Assembly (NCBI RefSeq): GCF_900102965.1
Contig: NZ_FNGM01000004.1
Location: 258,604-322,603 of the forward strand
Direction: 5' to 3'
DNA: 64,000 nt
DNA from: Paenibacillus jilunlii
Lineage (GTDB): Bacteria > Bacillota > Bacilli > Paenibacillales > Paenibacillaceae
The position numbers and the translations under genes were made by a program. Under the pieces are notes generated by a model, which saw nothing but the letters and a program-made list of their open reading frames with translations, did no database searches and had not been told where the DNA came from. The stretch's first letter is position 1, and every line of letters begins with the position of its first letter. This document shows positions 1 to 8,346 of the stretch, in pieces.

Positions 1-1
1 G

Positions 2-1249
2 AATATGTGGAAGTTCCCTTATATTACAGGAGAAAACGGGGGAGCGGCTTTTTTCCTGCTCTTCATCGTCTGTCTGGTGCTGATCGGCTTGCCGGTATTG
101 CTGGCTGAACTGGCCATCGGACGCAGCGGACGCGGAAGCGCGGCGACTTCGTTCATACGGGCCGGAGGCGGGAAAGGCTGGAAGGCAGCTGGAATTCTGC
201 AAGTGGTGGCGCCGTTCCTGATCCTTTCCTTTTATATAATTGTTGCAGGCTGGACGCTGAACTACGCGGTGATCGCCTTCAATGGACAGTTGTTCAGCAC
301 AACTGATTACGCGGGTCAATTTGGCTCCTTCATCTCAGGGTATATGCCCATTGTCTGGCAGGGTGTAGCCATGCTGATTACAGCGGGCGTGGTCATCCTT
401 GGGGTTTCTGGCGGGATTGAGAAATTTAATAAAGTATTGATTCCCGGCCTGGTCGTTCTCCTCATTGTGTTGATGATCCGCGCGGTAACATTGCCGGGTG
501 CGGGCGAAGGGGTATCCTTTTTCCTCAAACCGGACTTCTCGGTGCTGACGGCCGAATCCGCGCTGGTCGCCTTGGGACATGCCTTCTTCTCGCTGTCGCT
601 CGGGATGGGGATTCTGCTGACTTACGGTTCTTATGTGGATAAAAGACAGTCGCTGGGCAGCGCTGCATTAGCCATTGGCGCCGGAGATTTGGTGTATGCG
701 TTTATCGCCGGATTGATTATTTTTCCGACGACATTCTCGTTTGGCATTGCCCCGGATCAAGGGCCTTCACTGATTTTTATCGCGCTGCCGGCAGCTTTCT
801 CGGCCATGCCTTTCGGTTCGTTCTTCGGCGGCCTGTTCTTCATTCTGCTGGCGATTGCCGCTTTGACCTCGGCCGTATCCCTGCTTGAAGTGCCTGTATC
901 CTTTGCTATGGAGCGCTGGAACTGGAGCCGCCAGCGTGCGGTCTGGGTCTTGTCTCTGATTTGTTTCCTGCTCGGCATTCCTTCAGCGATGTCGCTGGGG
1001 ATGTTCCCGGAGCTTACATTCGGCGGCAAAGCCTTGTTTGACTGGATGGATTTCATCACCTCTAATATTATGCTGCCGCTGGGCGGCCTGCTGATTACCA
1101 TTTTTGCCGGGTATTTCTGGAAGGGGGCAGCGGAAGCTGCCGGGCTGCAGGCGGGCTGGTTCCGCGTCTGGCTGTTCATGCTCCGGTATGTCGCCCCGGT
1201 TCTGGTGTTCCTGGTGCTGCTGCATACCTCGGGAATTTTGACCTTTTAA
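2..1249 (+). CDS. Sodium-dependent transporter (NSS/SNF family), 5' end outside window
   Basis: The visible 415 residues are very hydrophobic and begin inside the conserved first helix: N-M-W-K-F-P-Y matches the G-N-x-W-R-F-P-Y signature of neurotransmitter:sodium symporters, followed by ENGGAAF and the ELAIGR motif after helix 2. About 10-11 membrane helices remain. The family couples Na+ uptake to import of amino acids or other small organic substrates; bacterial members are about 440-500 residues, so only about 30 N-terminal residues are missing. The codon before the visible ATG at 5 is open, so this ATG is internal rather than the start. The substrate cannot be read from the sequence. A bidirectional terminator follows, so the gene is probably not cotranscribed with its convergent neighbour. 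Confidence 0.9.
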   Translation, partial: NMWKFPYITGENGGAAFFLLFIVCLVLIGLPVLLAELAIGRSGRGSAATSFIRAGGGKGWKAAGILQVVAPFLILSFYIIVAGWTLNYAVIAFNGQLFSTTDYAGQFGSFISGYMPIVWQGVAMLITAGVVILGVSGGIEKFNKVLIPGLVVLLIVLMIRAVTLPGAGEGVSFFLKPDFSVLTAESALVALGHAFFSLSLGMGILLTYGSYVDKRQSLGSAALAIGAGDLVYAFIAGLIIFPTTFSFGIAPDQGPSLIFIALPAAFSAMPFGSFFGGLFFILLAIAALTSAVSLLEVPVSFAMERWNWSRQRAVWVLSLICFLLGIPSAMSLGMFPELTFGGKALFDWMDFITSNIMLPLGGLLITIFAGYFWKGAAEAAGLQAGWFRVWLFMLRYVAPVLVFLVLLHTSGILTF

Positions 1250-1280
1250 TGTAAAGCCATACTTCGGCAGAAAGAACACA

Positions 1281-1320
1281 ATCAAACCCTGCAACCACAA
1301 GAGTTGTAGGGTTTTTGATC
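1281..1320. terminator. Bidirectional terminator between symporter and SDR genes
   Basis: ACCCTGCAAC and GTTGTAGGGT form a 10-bp stem with one G-U pair and a 7-nt loop. It is flanked by an A-rich run on the left and TTTTT on the right, so it can serve both convergent genes. Confidence 0.75.
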
Positions 1321-1336
1321 GTGTTACTCATCTGTA

Positions 1337-2104
1337 TCAAACCGAAGTCCAGCCCCCGTCCACATACAATGTCTGGCCAGTCGTGTAGCTGGAAGCGTCC
1401 GAGGCAAAATAGATGGCTGCACCGTTCAATTCCTCCGGATTGCCGGGCCGGCCGAGGGGACACTGCGCATTGTACAACTGGAGAAAACTGTCCTGATACA
1501 GGGCGCGTTCAGTCATTTCCGTGCGGAATAGGCTGGGACCAATGGCATTCACAGTTATGCCATACGGAGCCAAGGAAGCCCCCATGCCCCGGGTCATGCT
1601 CAAAACCGCGCCTTTGGAGGCATTATAGGCATGAAGCGGAAATGACTTGCTGCCGATCATGCCGCAGATGGAGGCCATGTTGATAATCCGGCCATAGCTT
1701 CTATCCTTCATGGGCTTAATGACATGCTTGGACATAAGAAATATGCTTTTTAGGTTGGTGTCGATCACCCGGTCCCATTCACGCTCTTCCAGCTCCTCCA
1801 CCGAACCGGCGGAGGCGACCCCGGCATTGTTCACCAGAATATCGATTTTGCCCCAATGCTGTAAAATATCCTGGACCGCAGCCTCAATCTCATCCTCCCG
1901 GATGACATCGCATCTCAGTGACAGGGTCTGGCGGCCTGCGGTTTCTATCTCCCTGGCCGTTTGTGCCAGCTTGTCCGGCCTTAGATCCAGAAGGGCCACA
2001 TCCGCGCCCTGTGCGGCGAACGCCTTAGCCAATTCTGCGCCAATCCCGCCAGCTGCGCCGGTTACAACAGCCACTTTGCCGCTTAAATCAAACAGATTAT
2101 TCAT
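1337..2104 (-). CDS. Short-chain dehydrogenase/reductase (SDR family, GolD/KduD-like)
   Basis: A 255-residue classical SDR, normal length for the family. It has the NAD(P)-binding TGAAGGIG glycine motif near residues 15-22, DLR after beta-2 (an acidic residue that usually favours NAD), the structural NNAG motif near 90, the YNASK catalytic Tyr-Lys pair near 160, and a C-terminal YVDGGWTSV end. It oxidises or reduces a sugar, polyol or similar alcohol in the cytoplasm. Overall it resembles gluconate 5-dehydrogenase/2-deoxygluconate dehydrogenase types, but the substrate is an inference. The ATG is preceded by GGAGGG with good spacing. It is divergent from a PucR-type regulator, which is a plausible controller. 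Confidence 0.85.
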   Translation of the reverse strand: MNNLFDLSGKVAVVTGAAGGIGAELAKAFAAQGADVALLDLRPDKLAQTAREIETAGRQTLSLRCDVIREDEIEAAVQDILQHWGKIDILVNNAGVASAGSVEELEEREWDRVIDTNLKSIFLMSKHVIKPMKDRSYGRIINMASICGMIGSKSFPLHAYNASKGAVLSMTRGMGASLAPYGITVNAIGPSLFRTEMTERALYQDSFLQLYNAQCPLGRPGNPEELNGAAIYFASDASSYTTGQTLYVDGGWTSV

Positions 2105-2184
2105 GGTAACCCTCCTTATTCATCGTCAGCTTCAATGTAACATAGACCTATTAATGATTATATATATGGAAAATATAAAAATAA

Positions 2185-2214
2185 TTGGAATCATTGTGCA
2201 GCCCGCACTATAAT
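2185..2214 (+). promoter_or_regulatory. Candidate sigma-A promoter of the PucR-type regulator
   Basis: TTGGAA at 2185-2190 and a perfect TATAAT at 2209-2214 are separated by 18 bases, 18 bases upstream of the chosen start codon. It lies in the divergent interval shared with the SDR gene. Confidence 0.5.
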
Positions 2215-2232
2215 AAACAGAGGGTGAGGGCG

Positions 2233-3804
2233 ATGAGTATTAGCTTTGAGCAACTGAGCAGGCATTTTGGGAAGCAAGCGGTGCATGTTCATCGGAACAA
2301 GAGATCAGAGGATGAAGTTTACTGTGATGCCAAACTGATTACGAAGAGTCTAACCTCCTTTGCGCCCGGATTTATCTATGTGGGCAAGAGCTCCATGCTC
2401 CCGGGTAATGCCGCTAATATGGAGAATGCCAGCCTGATGCTGATTAATGACGCAGAGCTTCCTGTAGTTGAGGATGTGGAGAGCAGCCCGAATATGATTG
2501 AGTTTACAGCGGGAGCAGATATCTTTGAGATCTACAATCAGACCAGGGAGCTGTTTCTGGAACAAGCGGAAACCGAGCAGGCGAAGGCCAAGCTGCTCAA
2601 AGCTTTTGCGGCCGGAAAAGGGATGGAGCATATCGTATCGGTGGCGGCGGATATACTGGGTAATCCGGTAATCGTCATTGATATAAGCTATAAAGTGCTG
2701 GCCTGTTCGGACAGCGAAGTAACCGATCCGGTCTGGAGAGATAATCTGCAGAAGGGCTACTGCTCTTATGATTTTATAGCCACCGTCCAAAAGATGAAAA
2801 GCGTACAAAACGGTGCAAAGTCCGAGGAACCGTATGAAGTGTTCTGCAGCGGCAGTGCTGCTGCGAAAGTGGTGGCAAAGATTAAAATCGGGGACAAGCC
2901 TGTCGGCAATCTTATTTTGCTGGGTACAGAACGGCCTATCCGTCCAAGGGACCGTGATCTGGCCGCTTTTGCCGGTGAGATGGTGGCGGCGGAACTGCAG
3001 AAGAACAGCTTTTACCGGAATTCTACGCATGCCGTGTATGATGAGCTGATCTACGATCTGCTGGAGAATCAACTGAGCGGCAAAGAACTTGTCCAAGAGA
3101 GGCTCCGGAGCGGTAATATCAAGCTGAACGGCAGGCTGTCCGTGCTGGTGCTGGATATTGCGCGGTATGATGCTTCCGGCAAATACAACGGGTATTTACG
3201 GGACCGGATCCGTACGCTTTTTACCGCGGAACGACAGATCTTTTATAATGGGCACATTGTCAGTATCAGGGACCGGGAGCCTAGGGGAGCGAGAATAGAA
3301 TGTGGCCCCGACATGCATGAATTCCTGATCTCGAATCAGATTCGCCTGGGAATCAGCAGTGAATTCAGCGACATTGCGGATTGCCGCAAATATTATCTGC
3401 AGGCGGTCAAAGCGCTGGAAATCGGCCTGATTGCCCTGCCTGCCGATCCGGTGATTGTATACTCCGATGTGCAGCTGTATGACATGTTGTCTGCCTATAC
3501 ACAAAGTGATTACAGGGACGTATGCCATCCGGCGCTGCTTACTTTGCGGGAATATGACGGGAAGCACCATGCTGACCTGTACCATACCCTTTTTATCTAT
3601 CTGAAGAACAACCGGCAGCTGCAAAAAACCGCAGTCGAGCTGTTCATCCACCGCAACACCCTGCGGTACCGTCTGCAGCAGATCAGTGAATTGATCCATG
3701 TTGATTTAGACAATATTGATAACGTTCTTAAATTATATATGTCCTATAAAATGACCGCCTACCTCGATAGATTGAGGGAAGCAGGAAAATGCACAAGCGG
3801 ATAG
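2233..3804 (+). CDS. PucR/CdaR-family transcriptional regulator
   Basis: This 523-residue protein has the PucR layout: an N-terminal sensory region, a GAF-like central part (about 140-270, containing DIGKP-type glycine-rich strands), a GGDEF-like/CdaR middle region, and a C-terminal helix-turn-helix with the diagnostic FIHRNTLRYRLQQI motif near residue 480. Such proteins bind DNA and respond to small metabolites such as purine degradation products, sugar acids or amino acids. The start at 2233 is chosen because AGGGTGAGG lies just upstream; an upstream in-frame codon at 2185 lies inside the promoter. The divergent SDR gene is the natural candidate target. The effector is unknown. Confidence 0.85.
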   Translation: MSISFEQLSRHFGKQAVHVHRNKRSEDEVYCDAKLITKSLTSFAPGFIYVGKSSMLPGNAANMENASLMLINDAELPVVEDVESSPNMIEFTAGADIFEIYNQTRELFLEQAETEQAKAKLLKAFAAGKGMEHIVSVAADILGNPVIVIDISYKVLACSDSEVTDPVWRDNLQKGYCSYDFIATVQKMKSVQNGAKSEEPYEVFCSGSAAAKVVAKIKIGDKPVGNLILLGTERPIRPRDRDLAAFAGEMVAAELQKNSFYRNSTHAVYDELIYDLLENQLSGKELVQERLRSGNIKLNGRLSVLVLDIARYDASGKYNGYLRDRIRTLFTAERQIFYNGHIVSIRDREPRGARIECGPDMHEFLISNQIRLGISSEFSDIADCRKYYLQAVKALEIGLIALPADPVIVYSDVQLYDMLSAYTQSDYRDVCHPALLTLREYDGKHHADLYHTLFIYLKNNRQLQKTAVELFIHRNTLRYRLQQISELIHVDLDNIDNVLKLYMSYKMTAYLDRLREAGKCTSG

Positions 3805-3832
3805 ATGATGAAGAAATAAGTTCCCCTGTACA

Positions 3833-3863
3833 GGCACTTCTAGGCGATGACCCACATACAATA
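3833..3863 (+). promoter_or_regulatory. Candidate mother-cell (sigma-E/sigma-K type) promoter of sigK
   Basis: CATACAATA at 3855-3863 fits the -10 element shared by sigma-E and sigma-K promoters, and GGCAC at 3833-3837 lies 17 bases upstream as a possible -35. A small ATGAAC/GTTCAT hairpin (3872-3888) follows in the leader. The match is by eye only. Confidence 0.4.
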
Positions 3864-3933
3864 AAAGGACCATGAACCCGTAGTTCATACTACAGATCGG
3901 TTTCATTGTACATGTGCGGGAGGTGTCGCCAAG

Positions 3934-4635
3934 TTGCCGGGAATAATAAGCACGATAGCGCTGCTGATCAAAGAACTGACACTGCTGGTATCTTACGTAA
4001 GGAACAATGCTTTTCCCCAACCGCTCTCCGAACAGGATGAAAGCAAATACTTAGGGAGGATGGCGGAGGGAGACGCTAAGGCTCGTAACTTGTTAATTGA
4101 ACACAACTTGCGCTTGGTCGCCCACATAGTAAAAAAATTCGATAACACCGGCGAAGACATGGAGGACCTGATCTCCATCGGCACCATCGGCCTGATCAAA
4201 GCCATCGAGAGCTACCGCCCGAACAAAGGGACGAAGCTCGCCACTTTTGCTGCCCGTTGTATCGAGAATGAAATCCTCATGCATTTGAGATCGCTTAAAA
4301 AGACCAAAAAGGACGTATCCCTGCATGATCCAATCGGGACGGACAAGGAAGGCAACGAGATCACACTGATCGATATTCTTGGCTCGGACGCAGATGATAT
4401 TGTTAAAGAAGTCGATCTGAAGATCGAGAAGAGCAAAATCTACCGCAATCTCGACATTCTGGATGACCGGGAAAAGGAAGTGGTGGTTGGGCGCTTTGGG
4501 CTGGACACCGGCGGGGAGGAGCGGACGCAGCGGGAGATTGCGAAGGAGCTGGGCATCTCGCGGAGTTACGTGTCGCGGATCGAGAAGAGGGCGCTCATGA
4601 AGCTGTATCATGAGTTTTATAAGGCGAAGCGATAA
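3934..4635 (+). CDS. sigK: RNA polymerase sporulation sigma factor SigK (pro-sigma-K)
   Basis: 233 residues closely matching known SigK. The N-terminus (about 20 residues, with hydrophobic [19 protein letters not shown]) is the pro-sequence removed by intramembrane proteolysis before activation. Region 2 carries [27 protein letters not shown] and [15 protein letters not shown]. Region 4 ends in [27 protein letters not shown]. SigK directs late mother-cell gene expression (coat, mother-cell lysis). The start is TTG at 3934, with GGGAGGTG 8 bases upstream; no ATG in frame fits. The gene is continuous, so it is not split by a skin-like prophage as in some Bacillus. A deleted copy of part of this gene lies at 24757-24846. 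Confidence 0.95.
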   Translation: MPGIISTIALLIKELTLLVSYVRNNAFPQPLSEQDESKYLGRMAEGDAKARNLLIEHNLRLVAHIVKKFDNTGEDMEDLISIGTIGLIKAIESYRPNKGTKLATFAARCIENEILMHLRSLKKTKKDVSLHDPIGTDKEGNEITLIDILGSDADDIVKEVDLKIEKSKIYRNLDILDDREKEVVVGRFGLDTGGEERTQREIAKELGISRSYVSRIEKRALMKLYHEFYKAKR

Positions 4636-4640
4636 CTTCT

Positions 4641-4674
4641 GAAAGCAACTTGTCTGCGGATAAGTTGCTTTTAT
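4641..4674 (+). terminator. sigK terminator (repeat family copy 1)
   Basis: AGCAACTT and AAGTTGCT form an 8-bp stem around the loop GTCTGCGGAT, followed by TTTTATTC. Nearly the same stem and loop recur at 21701-21733 and 24875-24912. Confidence 0.8.
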
Positions 4675-4741
4675 TCTAAATACGCAGGTTATGAGTTTGA
4701 TTAAATCATGAAGAATACAATACGAAGGAGAATTTTATACA

Positions 4742-4921
4742 ATGAGCTACAAAGAAATATATGATCCCATGTTCAATTGTTACATACGTATGAAAAACAC
4801 GAAAAGCATCAAGGTCCATATCAGAGAGTAATTCGTGCTAAATCAACTCGTAAAGATACATGAGAAGGAAAGGGCGCAGGTAGTGGAATGGTATTCAGAA
4901 AAGTATTTTAATAAAATTTAG
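4742..4921 (+). pseudogene. Small coding remnant with one in-frame stop
   Basis: An ATG at 4742 follows a good GAAGGAG ribosome binding site. The frame runs 29 codons (starts MSYKEIYDPMF), meets TAA at 4829-4831, then continues open in the same frame for 29 more codons with protein-like composition (KIHEKERAQVVEWYSEKYF) to TAG at 4919. Either it is a 59-residue gene broken by a nonsense mutation, or the 29-residue peptide is real on its own. I do not recognise the family. Confidence 0.35.
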
Positions 4922-4947
4922 AAAGTCAGATATTAGAAGGCGGGAGG

Positions 4948-5151
4948 CTAAAGATTTGATAGGTGGAAATCTGTATCCCCATACTCCATGATCACTTTTT
5001 CAAAGGTTGCTTGCGTCTCATTAGCCTGCAACCTTTCTACAAGTAGAGACAGACCCTTCTCATTTTCAAAACCGCAAAAGGTCAAAAGAGCAGCCATTCT
5101 CCCATCATGAACTGTGACCCGTAAGAGGGTCACTTTTTTCAAAGTTTCCAT
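4948..5151 (-). CDS. Small hypothetical protein of uncertain reality
   Basis: A 67-residue open frame from an ATG at 5151 (an alternative GTG lies at 5163). It has no clear ribosome binding site. The protein is soluble, mildly acidic towards its end, and matches no family I know. It sits 36 bases downstream of the ABC permease on the same strand, so it could be a third operon gene. Its start lies inside a 17-bp inverted repeat (5109-5168), which argues that the region may be a non-coding hairpin instead. Confidence 0.3.
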   Translation of the reverse strand: METLKKVTLLRVTVHDGRMAALLTFCGFENEKGLSLLVERLQANETQATFEKVIMEYGDTDFHLSNL

Positions 5152-5168
5152 CTTACGGGTCACAGTTC
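5109..5168. repeat. Perfect 17-bp inverted repeat with nested GTGACCC copies
   Basis: GAACTGTGACCCGTAAG at 5109-5125 is exactly complementary to CTTACGGGTCACAGTTC at 5152-5168. Between them GGGTCAC (5128-5134) offers an alternative 7-bp partner for the left arm, so two mutually exclusive hairpins are possible. It lies just downstream of the ABC permease stop. Confidence 0.7.
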
Positions 5169-5186
5169 AGGTGTTACTTCCCCTGT

Positions 5187-5903
5187 TTATGGCTGCTCCG
5201 CATATCTCCACCAGGCAAAGGTTCCGGCTATTCCGATTATCCCCGTATACGCAAGAATGACTATACTGCTCAACTGTAGAGAACCGGTGCTTTGAAATAC
5301 CGACGGGATGGTCCATGGGAAATAGGGGGCAAATCCAAAAGAGGCCAACACATTGGAAAGAATGACGATGATCAGGATGAGCCCCAGGGGTGCCAGGTAG
5401 CCCTTGGTCACATTAGCCAAAAGAATGCTTGGTGCGGTAACGAAAATGTACAATAGCGAGGTGATAAGGAACTTAAAGAACAAACTCCAAATGAATGCAG
5501 CGGACCCGCCTTGGGCGCCCAGGATCGCCCCCACGGCAAAACCTACGGCAAACATATAGATGGAAAGTAACAGGCACCATGCTAAAATGACAATGAATTT
5601 GGACAATACAATTTTTGCTCTGGAAATGGGCTTTGCCAGCAAATCTTTAATGGTTCTATCCGAAAACTCCCGTCCGAATACCCATGCCGCGATAAAGGTG
5701 TACCCGATAAGTCCCAGCGGGGCAAGCGTATCAAGCAATCCGGTTAAATACTGTTCCCAGTGGATACCGCCGGCGTCACTGGATAAAACATTTCCGACGC
5801 CCATCATGATGGGCCCGAAGCCTAAAACAAGAAACATTATCCAAAACACATTGGAGCGGATAATCTTGCGAATCTCACAATGTAAAACAGATAAAATATT
5901 CAT
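5187..5903 (-). CDS. ABC-2 type transporter permease
   Basis: 238 residues with six predicted membrane helices and the cytoplasmic start NILSVLHCEIRKIIRS typical of BcrB/NatB-like ABC-2 permeases. The stretch VFGREFSDRTIKDLLAKPISRAKIVLSKF is the usual conserved coupling segment of the family. It would form the membrane channel of an exporter with the ATPase encoded immediately upstream; the two genes overlap by one base (TAATG), so they are translationally coupled. Such pairs often extrude peptide antibiotics or lipids. The substrate is unknown. GGGGGA precedes the ATG at a normal distance. Confidence 0.85.
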   Translation of the reverse strand: MNILSVLHCEIRKIIRSNVFWIMFLVLGFGPIMMGVGNVLSSDAGGIHWEQYLTGLLDTLAPLGLIGYTFIAAWVFGREFSDRTIKDLLAKPISRAKIVLSKFIVILAWCLLLSIYMFAVGFAVGAILGAQGGSAAFIWSLFFKFLITSLLYIFVTAPSILLANVTKGYLAPLGLILIIVILSNVLASFGFAPYFPWTIPSVFQSTGSLQLSSIVILAYTGIIGIAGTFAWWRYAEQP

Positions 5904-6853
5904 TATTTAATCCCCCTGGTGATCCCAATGGTGCGGAGAAAATATCCTTCCAAATCCTCCGTAACCACTCGAAGCGATGTTGGCGGCTGATTGCTTTGAA
6001 CGAGCAGTTCGGCCAGCCGTTCAGGATGATCTGCCCCGTGCTCATCGGTTAGTTTAATATAGCCGTCCAGGGTATCCTCAAAGGCATAGCCATGCTCTTC
6101 AAGCACCTTCTTCAAGGCAGGCTTGTTCCGGCCATTCACCACTAAGCTTTTCTGTAAGGATTGCTCCAGCTTGTCCATTGCGACTTCTTGAACAAGCTGG
6201 CCGCCGTGAATAATCCCAATGCGTGTGGACACCTTCGAGAGCTCCTCTAACAGATGGCTGGATATAAAAACAGTTACGCCGAAATTTTTCGCCAGATTAT
6301 ATAACATATTCCGTATCTCTGCCACGCCTGCGGGATCAAGGCCATTGATCGGCTCATCCAATATTAGAATTTCCGGATTGTGAATCATCGCTTTTGCAAG
6401 TCCCAGGCGCTGTTTGTTTCCTAATGAGAGATGCTTTGCTTTTTTCTTTTTGTGCGGCTCCAGTCCCAGCTTATAGATCACCTGATGTACGGCATCTTTG
6501 TCCGGCATCCCTTGCATGCGTCTTGCGATGTCAAGATTCTCCGTTACACTCAGATCTGGATAAAAAGTAGCCTCCTCCAAATATCCGACCTTGCTCCATA
6601 ATTTATAATTTCCGGCATCAACCTTTTCACCTAACATATAGAGCTTACCGGAGGTTGGCCTCAGCATCGCCAGAAGCATCTTGATGGTCGTTGTCTTCCC
6701 GGCGCCATTCAGTCCCAGGAATCCAAAGATCTCTCCTCGGTTCACCTCCAGCGAAAGATTATTTAATACGGTATAGTCGCCAAACCTTTTATGCACTCCG
6801 TCAATTTGTATAGCAGGCGTGCTGCCGATTTTTTTCTTTGATAAAATTCGCAT
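5903..6853 (-). CDS. ABC transporter ATP-binding protein (BcrA-like)
   Basis: 316 residues. The nucleotide-binding domain has Walker A GLNGAGKTTT, a degenerate signature LSLGNKQRLGLAKAM, Walker B ILILDEPINGLDP and the switch histidine in ISSHLLEEL. A C-terminal extension of about 90 residues follows, as in BcrA/drug-type ATPases. It powers the permease encoded next. The ATG at 6853 is chosen because GGAGGAG lies upstream; longer readings would add an unlikely leader. The hydrolase gene and two-component genes upstream on the same strand may respond to the same stimulus, but no sequence evidence links them directly. Confidence 0.88.
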   Translation of the reverse strand: MRILSKKKIGSTPAIQIDGVHKRFGDYTVLNNLSLEVNRGEIFGFLGLNGAGKTTTIKMLLAMLRPTSGKLYMLGEKVDAGNYKLWSKVGYLEEATFYPDLSVTENLDIARRMQGMPDKDAVHQVIYKLGLEPHKKKKAKHLSLGNKQRLGLAKAMIHNPEILILDEPINGLDPAGVAEIRNMLYNLAKNFGVTVFISSHLLEELSKVSTRIGIIHGGQLVQEVAMDKLEQSLQKSLVVNGRNKPALKKVLEEHGYAFEDTLDGYIKLTDEHGADHPERLAELLVQSNQPPTSLRVVTEDLEGYFLRTIGITRGIK

Positions 6854-6969
6854 AACCTTTAACTCCTCCATAAAGAGAGAGCTTATACAGGAATCTAAGG
6901 ACAACATTCCTGAACAAGCTCCATCGAAAATGTTTCAATAAATCTACTGCTTGATGATGTTATGACAAT

Positions 6970-8130
6970 CTAAGATTGGCGGGGCGCGGCTGGCCCAAGC
7001 CCAATGGAGCAGAGCCAATTCAGTGCTACCTCATGCAGCACGTTGATGTTATCTACCTGACAGTGTTCTAATCCGCCAAGCCGTCTATCCTCTATCGCAT
7101 AGAATGTCTTGTTAGGCGAACCGGCCTGCTCGTAATTCTTCAAGGCTTGTGTCAGCGGATTGGGCTGAACCAATATCTCTTCCGCTCCATGCATGACAAG
7201 CAGCGGACATTCGATCTGGTGAAGTACACCCTCAAGATCATAGGCAAAACGCGGATTCCCCGCAAAATCCTCCAGGCTTTCTGCCCCGAGAATTCTCATG
7301 CCGTGTGCGGCCAGACTTGGCGGCATCCATGAAAGCATGGCTTTCCAGTCAAAGGCATGCGTACCGCCGTCGGAGATGACGGCAGCAATCCGGTGATCGA
7401 ACGAAGCGAACCGCAGGGAGTCGTAAGCCGCAAAGCTCTCCCCGTGCACGATAATCTTATCCGGATCGACTTCCGGCCGGGTTAGAAGGAAGTCGATGGC
7501 CCGGGAATGAAAGGCCTCGCTGTCCGCCCGTCTCCCCTTCCCCTTTTCGTACATCGAGAGGCCGGTGCCGGGCTGGTCATAGACCAAAAAGTTATATCCA
7601 CACGAAATGAAGGCAGGACCCAGCCAGAAATAGTTTTCAATGGACCACTCGTCACCACCGTTAAGTGCAAATACGGTCGGCTTTGGACCTTCTATCCAGG
7701 AAGGGGAGAAGAAGTATCCATCCAGCTTGACATCCTCGTAATCGACCTCAATCTTCTCCGGACGGACCTCGAAGTATGTTCCGGCAGCCTCGAAAAGTTC
7801 ATTCACCTTTTTAAAGATACGGATTTTCTCATTGTCATCATCCATCACTGCATACTCTGCGATTCTGTAGTAATTGCAGGCACGAATGTAGCAGTTCCGT
7901 GCGGTATACCAGTTTCCGGCCGTTTCTGCCTCCTTGCCGTGTCTTTCCAGTGCCTGAGCGGTGATGAGCCATTCTCTGTGCCACGTAGCCTTGTCATCGG
8001 GGTCGATTTTTTTGCAGGCCTCATAGATTTCAGTGACGTCCGTAGCACCAAGGCTTGCCATACCCAAAGCTTTGGTAACCTGGTATGACATCATGTAGTT
8101 ATTAGGCCAGCGGCTGAACTCAATTGACAT
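6970..8130 (-). CDS. Alpha/beta hydrolase (FrsA/DHPON-hydrolase-like esterase)
   Basis: 386 residues. An N-terminal helical cap (about 1-130, rich in W, Y and A) precedes an alpha/beta hydrolase fold. The oxyanion region is FALNGGDEW, and YDQPGTG follows. The nucleophile elbow is HGESFAAYDS with Ser as nucleophile. The expected acid lies near HGAEE and a catalytic His near GGLEHCQ at the C-terminal end. This cap-plus-hydrolase layout matches proteins annotated as esterase FrsA-like or 2,6-dihydroxypseudooxynicotine hydrolase-like, which break C-C or ester bonds. The real substrate is unknown. The start at 8130 is supported by AGGAGG eight bases upstream. No signal peptide, so cytoplasmic. Confidence 0.8.
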   Translation of the reverse strand: MSIEFSRWPNNYMMSYQVTKALGMASLGATDVTEIYEACKKIDPDDKATWHREWLITAQALERHGKEAETAGNWYTARNCYIRACNYYRIAEYAVMDDDNEKIRIFKKVNELFEAAGTYFEVRPEKIEVDYEDVKLDGYFFSPSWIEGPKPTVFALNGGDEWSIENYFWLGPAFISCGYNFLVYDQPGTGLSMYEKGKGRRADSEAFHSRAIDFLLTRPEVDPDKIIVHGESFAAYDSLRFASFDHRIAAVISDGGTHAFDWKAMLSWMPPSLAAHGMRILGAESLEDFAGNPRFAYDLEGVLHQIECPLLVMHGAEEILVQPNPLTQALKNYEQAGSPNKTFYAIEDRRLGGLEHCQVDNINVLHEVALNWLCSIGLGPAAPRQS

Positions 8131-8261
8131 TTCGACTTCCTCCTTTTCAAGTTCCAGTGATTGTAGTTTTTTGCTACAACTTATTTTCACATCCAAAGAT
8201 GAAGCTTCTTTAAAAGAAAAATAAATATGTATAAAGAGAAAATAAAAAACTATAAACTGCT

Positions 8262-8309
8262 AAAAAACAAAAAAAGGCTGTAACCTGGGTTCACACCCGG
8301 CTGCAGCCT
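8262..8309 (-). terminator. Terminator of the two-component operon
   Basis: On the minus strand AGGCTG...CAGCCT with inner CGGGT/ACCCA pairing forms a stem, followed by a T-rich run (complement of 8262-8274). It separates the sensor kinase from the hydrolase gene. Confidence 0.7.
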
Positions 8310-8346
8310 GGAGCTTTGTTGTTGAAGAAGAAGTGCAAATATTTAA

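Noticed and set aside
2350..3096. 248-residue open frame on the minus strand opposite the PucR-type gene
   Set aside because: It lies wholly inside a well-supported gene on the other strand, has no ribosome binding site and has no recognisable domain; it is a codon-bias shadow.
3934..4635. sigK interrupted by a skin-like element
   Set aside because: The reading frame is continuous through both conserved regions; no excision site or recombinase is present.
4948..5163. Treating the 71-codon minus frame as a confident third gene of the ABC operon
   Set aside because: No ribosome binding site, its start lies inside a perfect inverted repeat, and no family match; listed only with low confidence.
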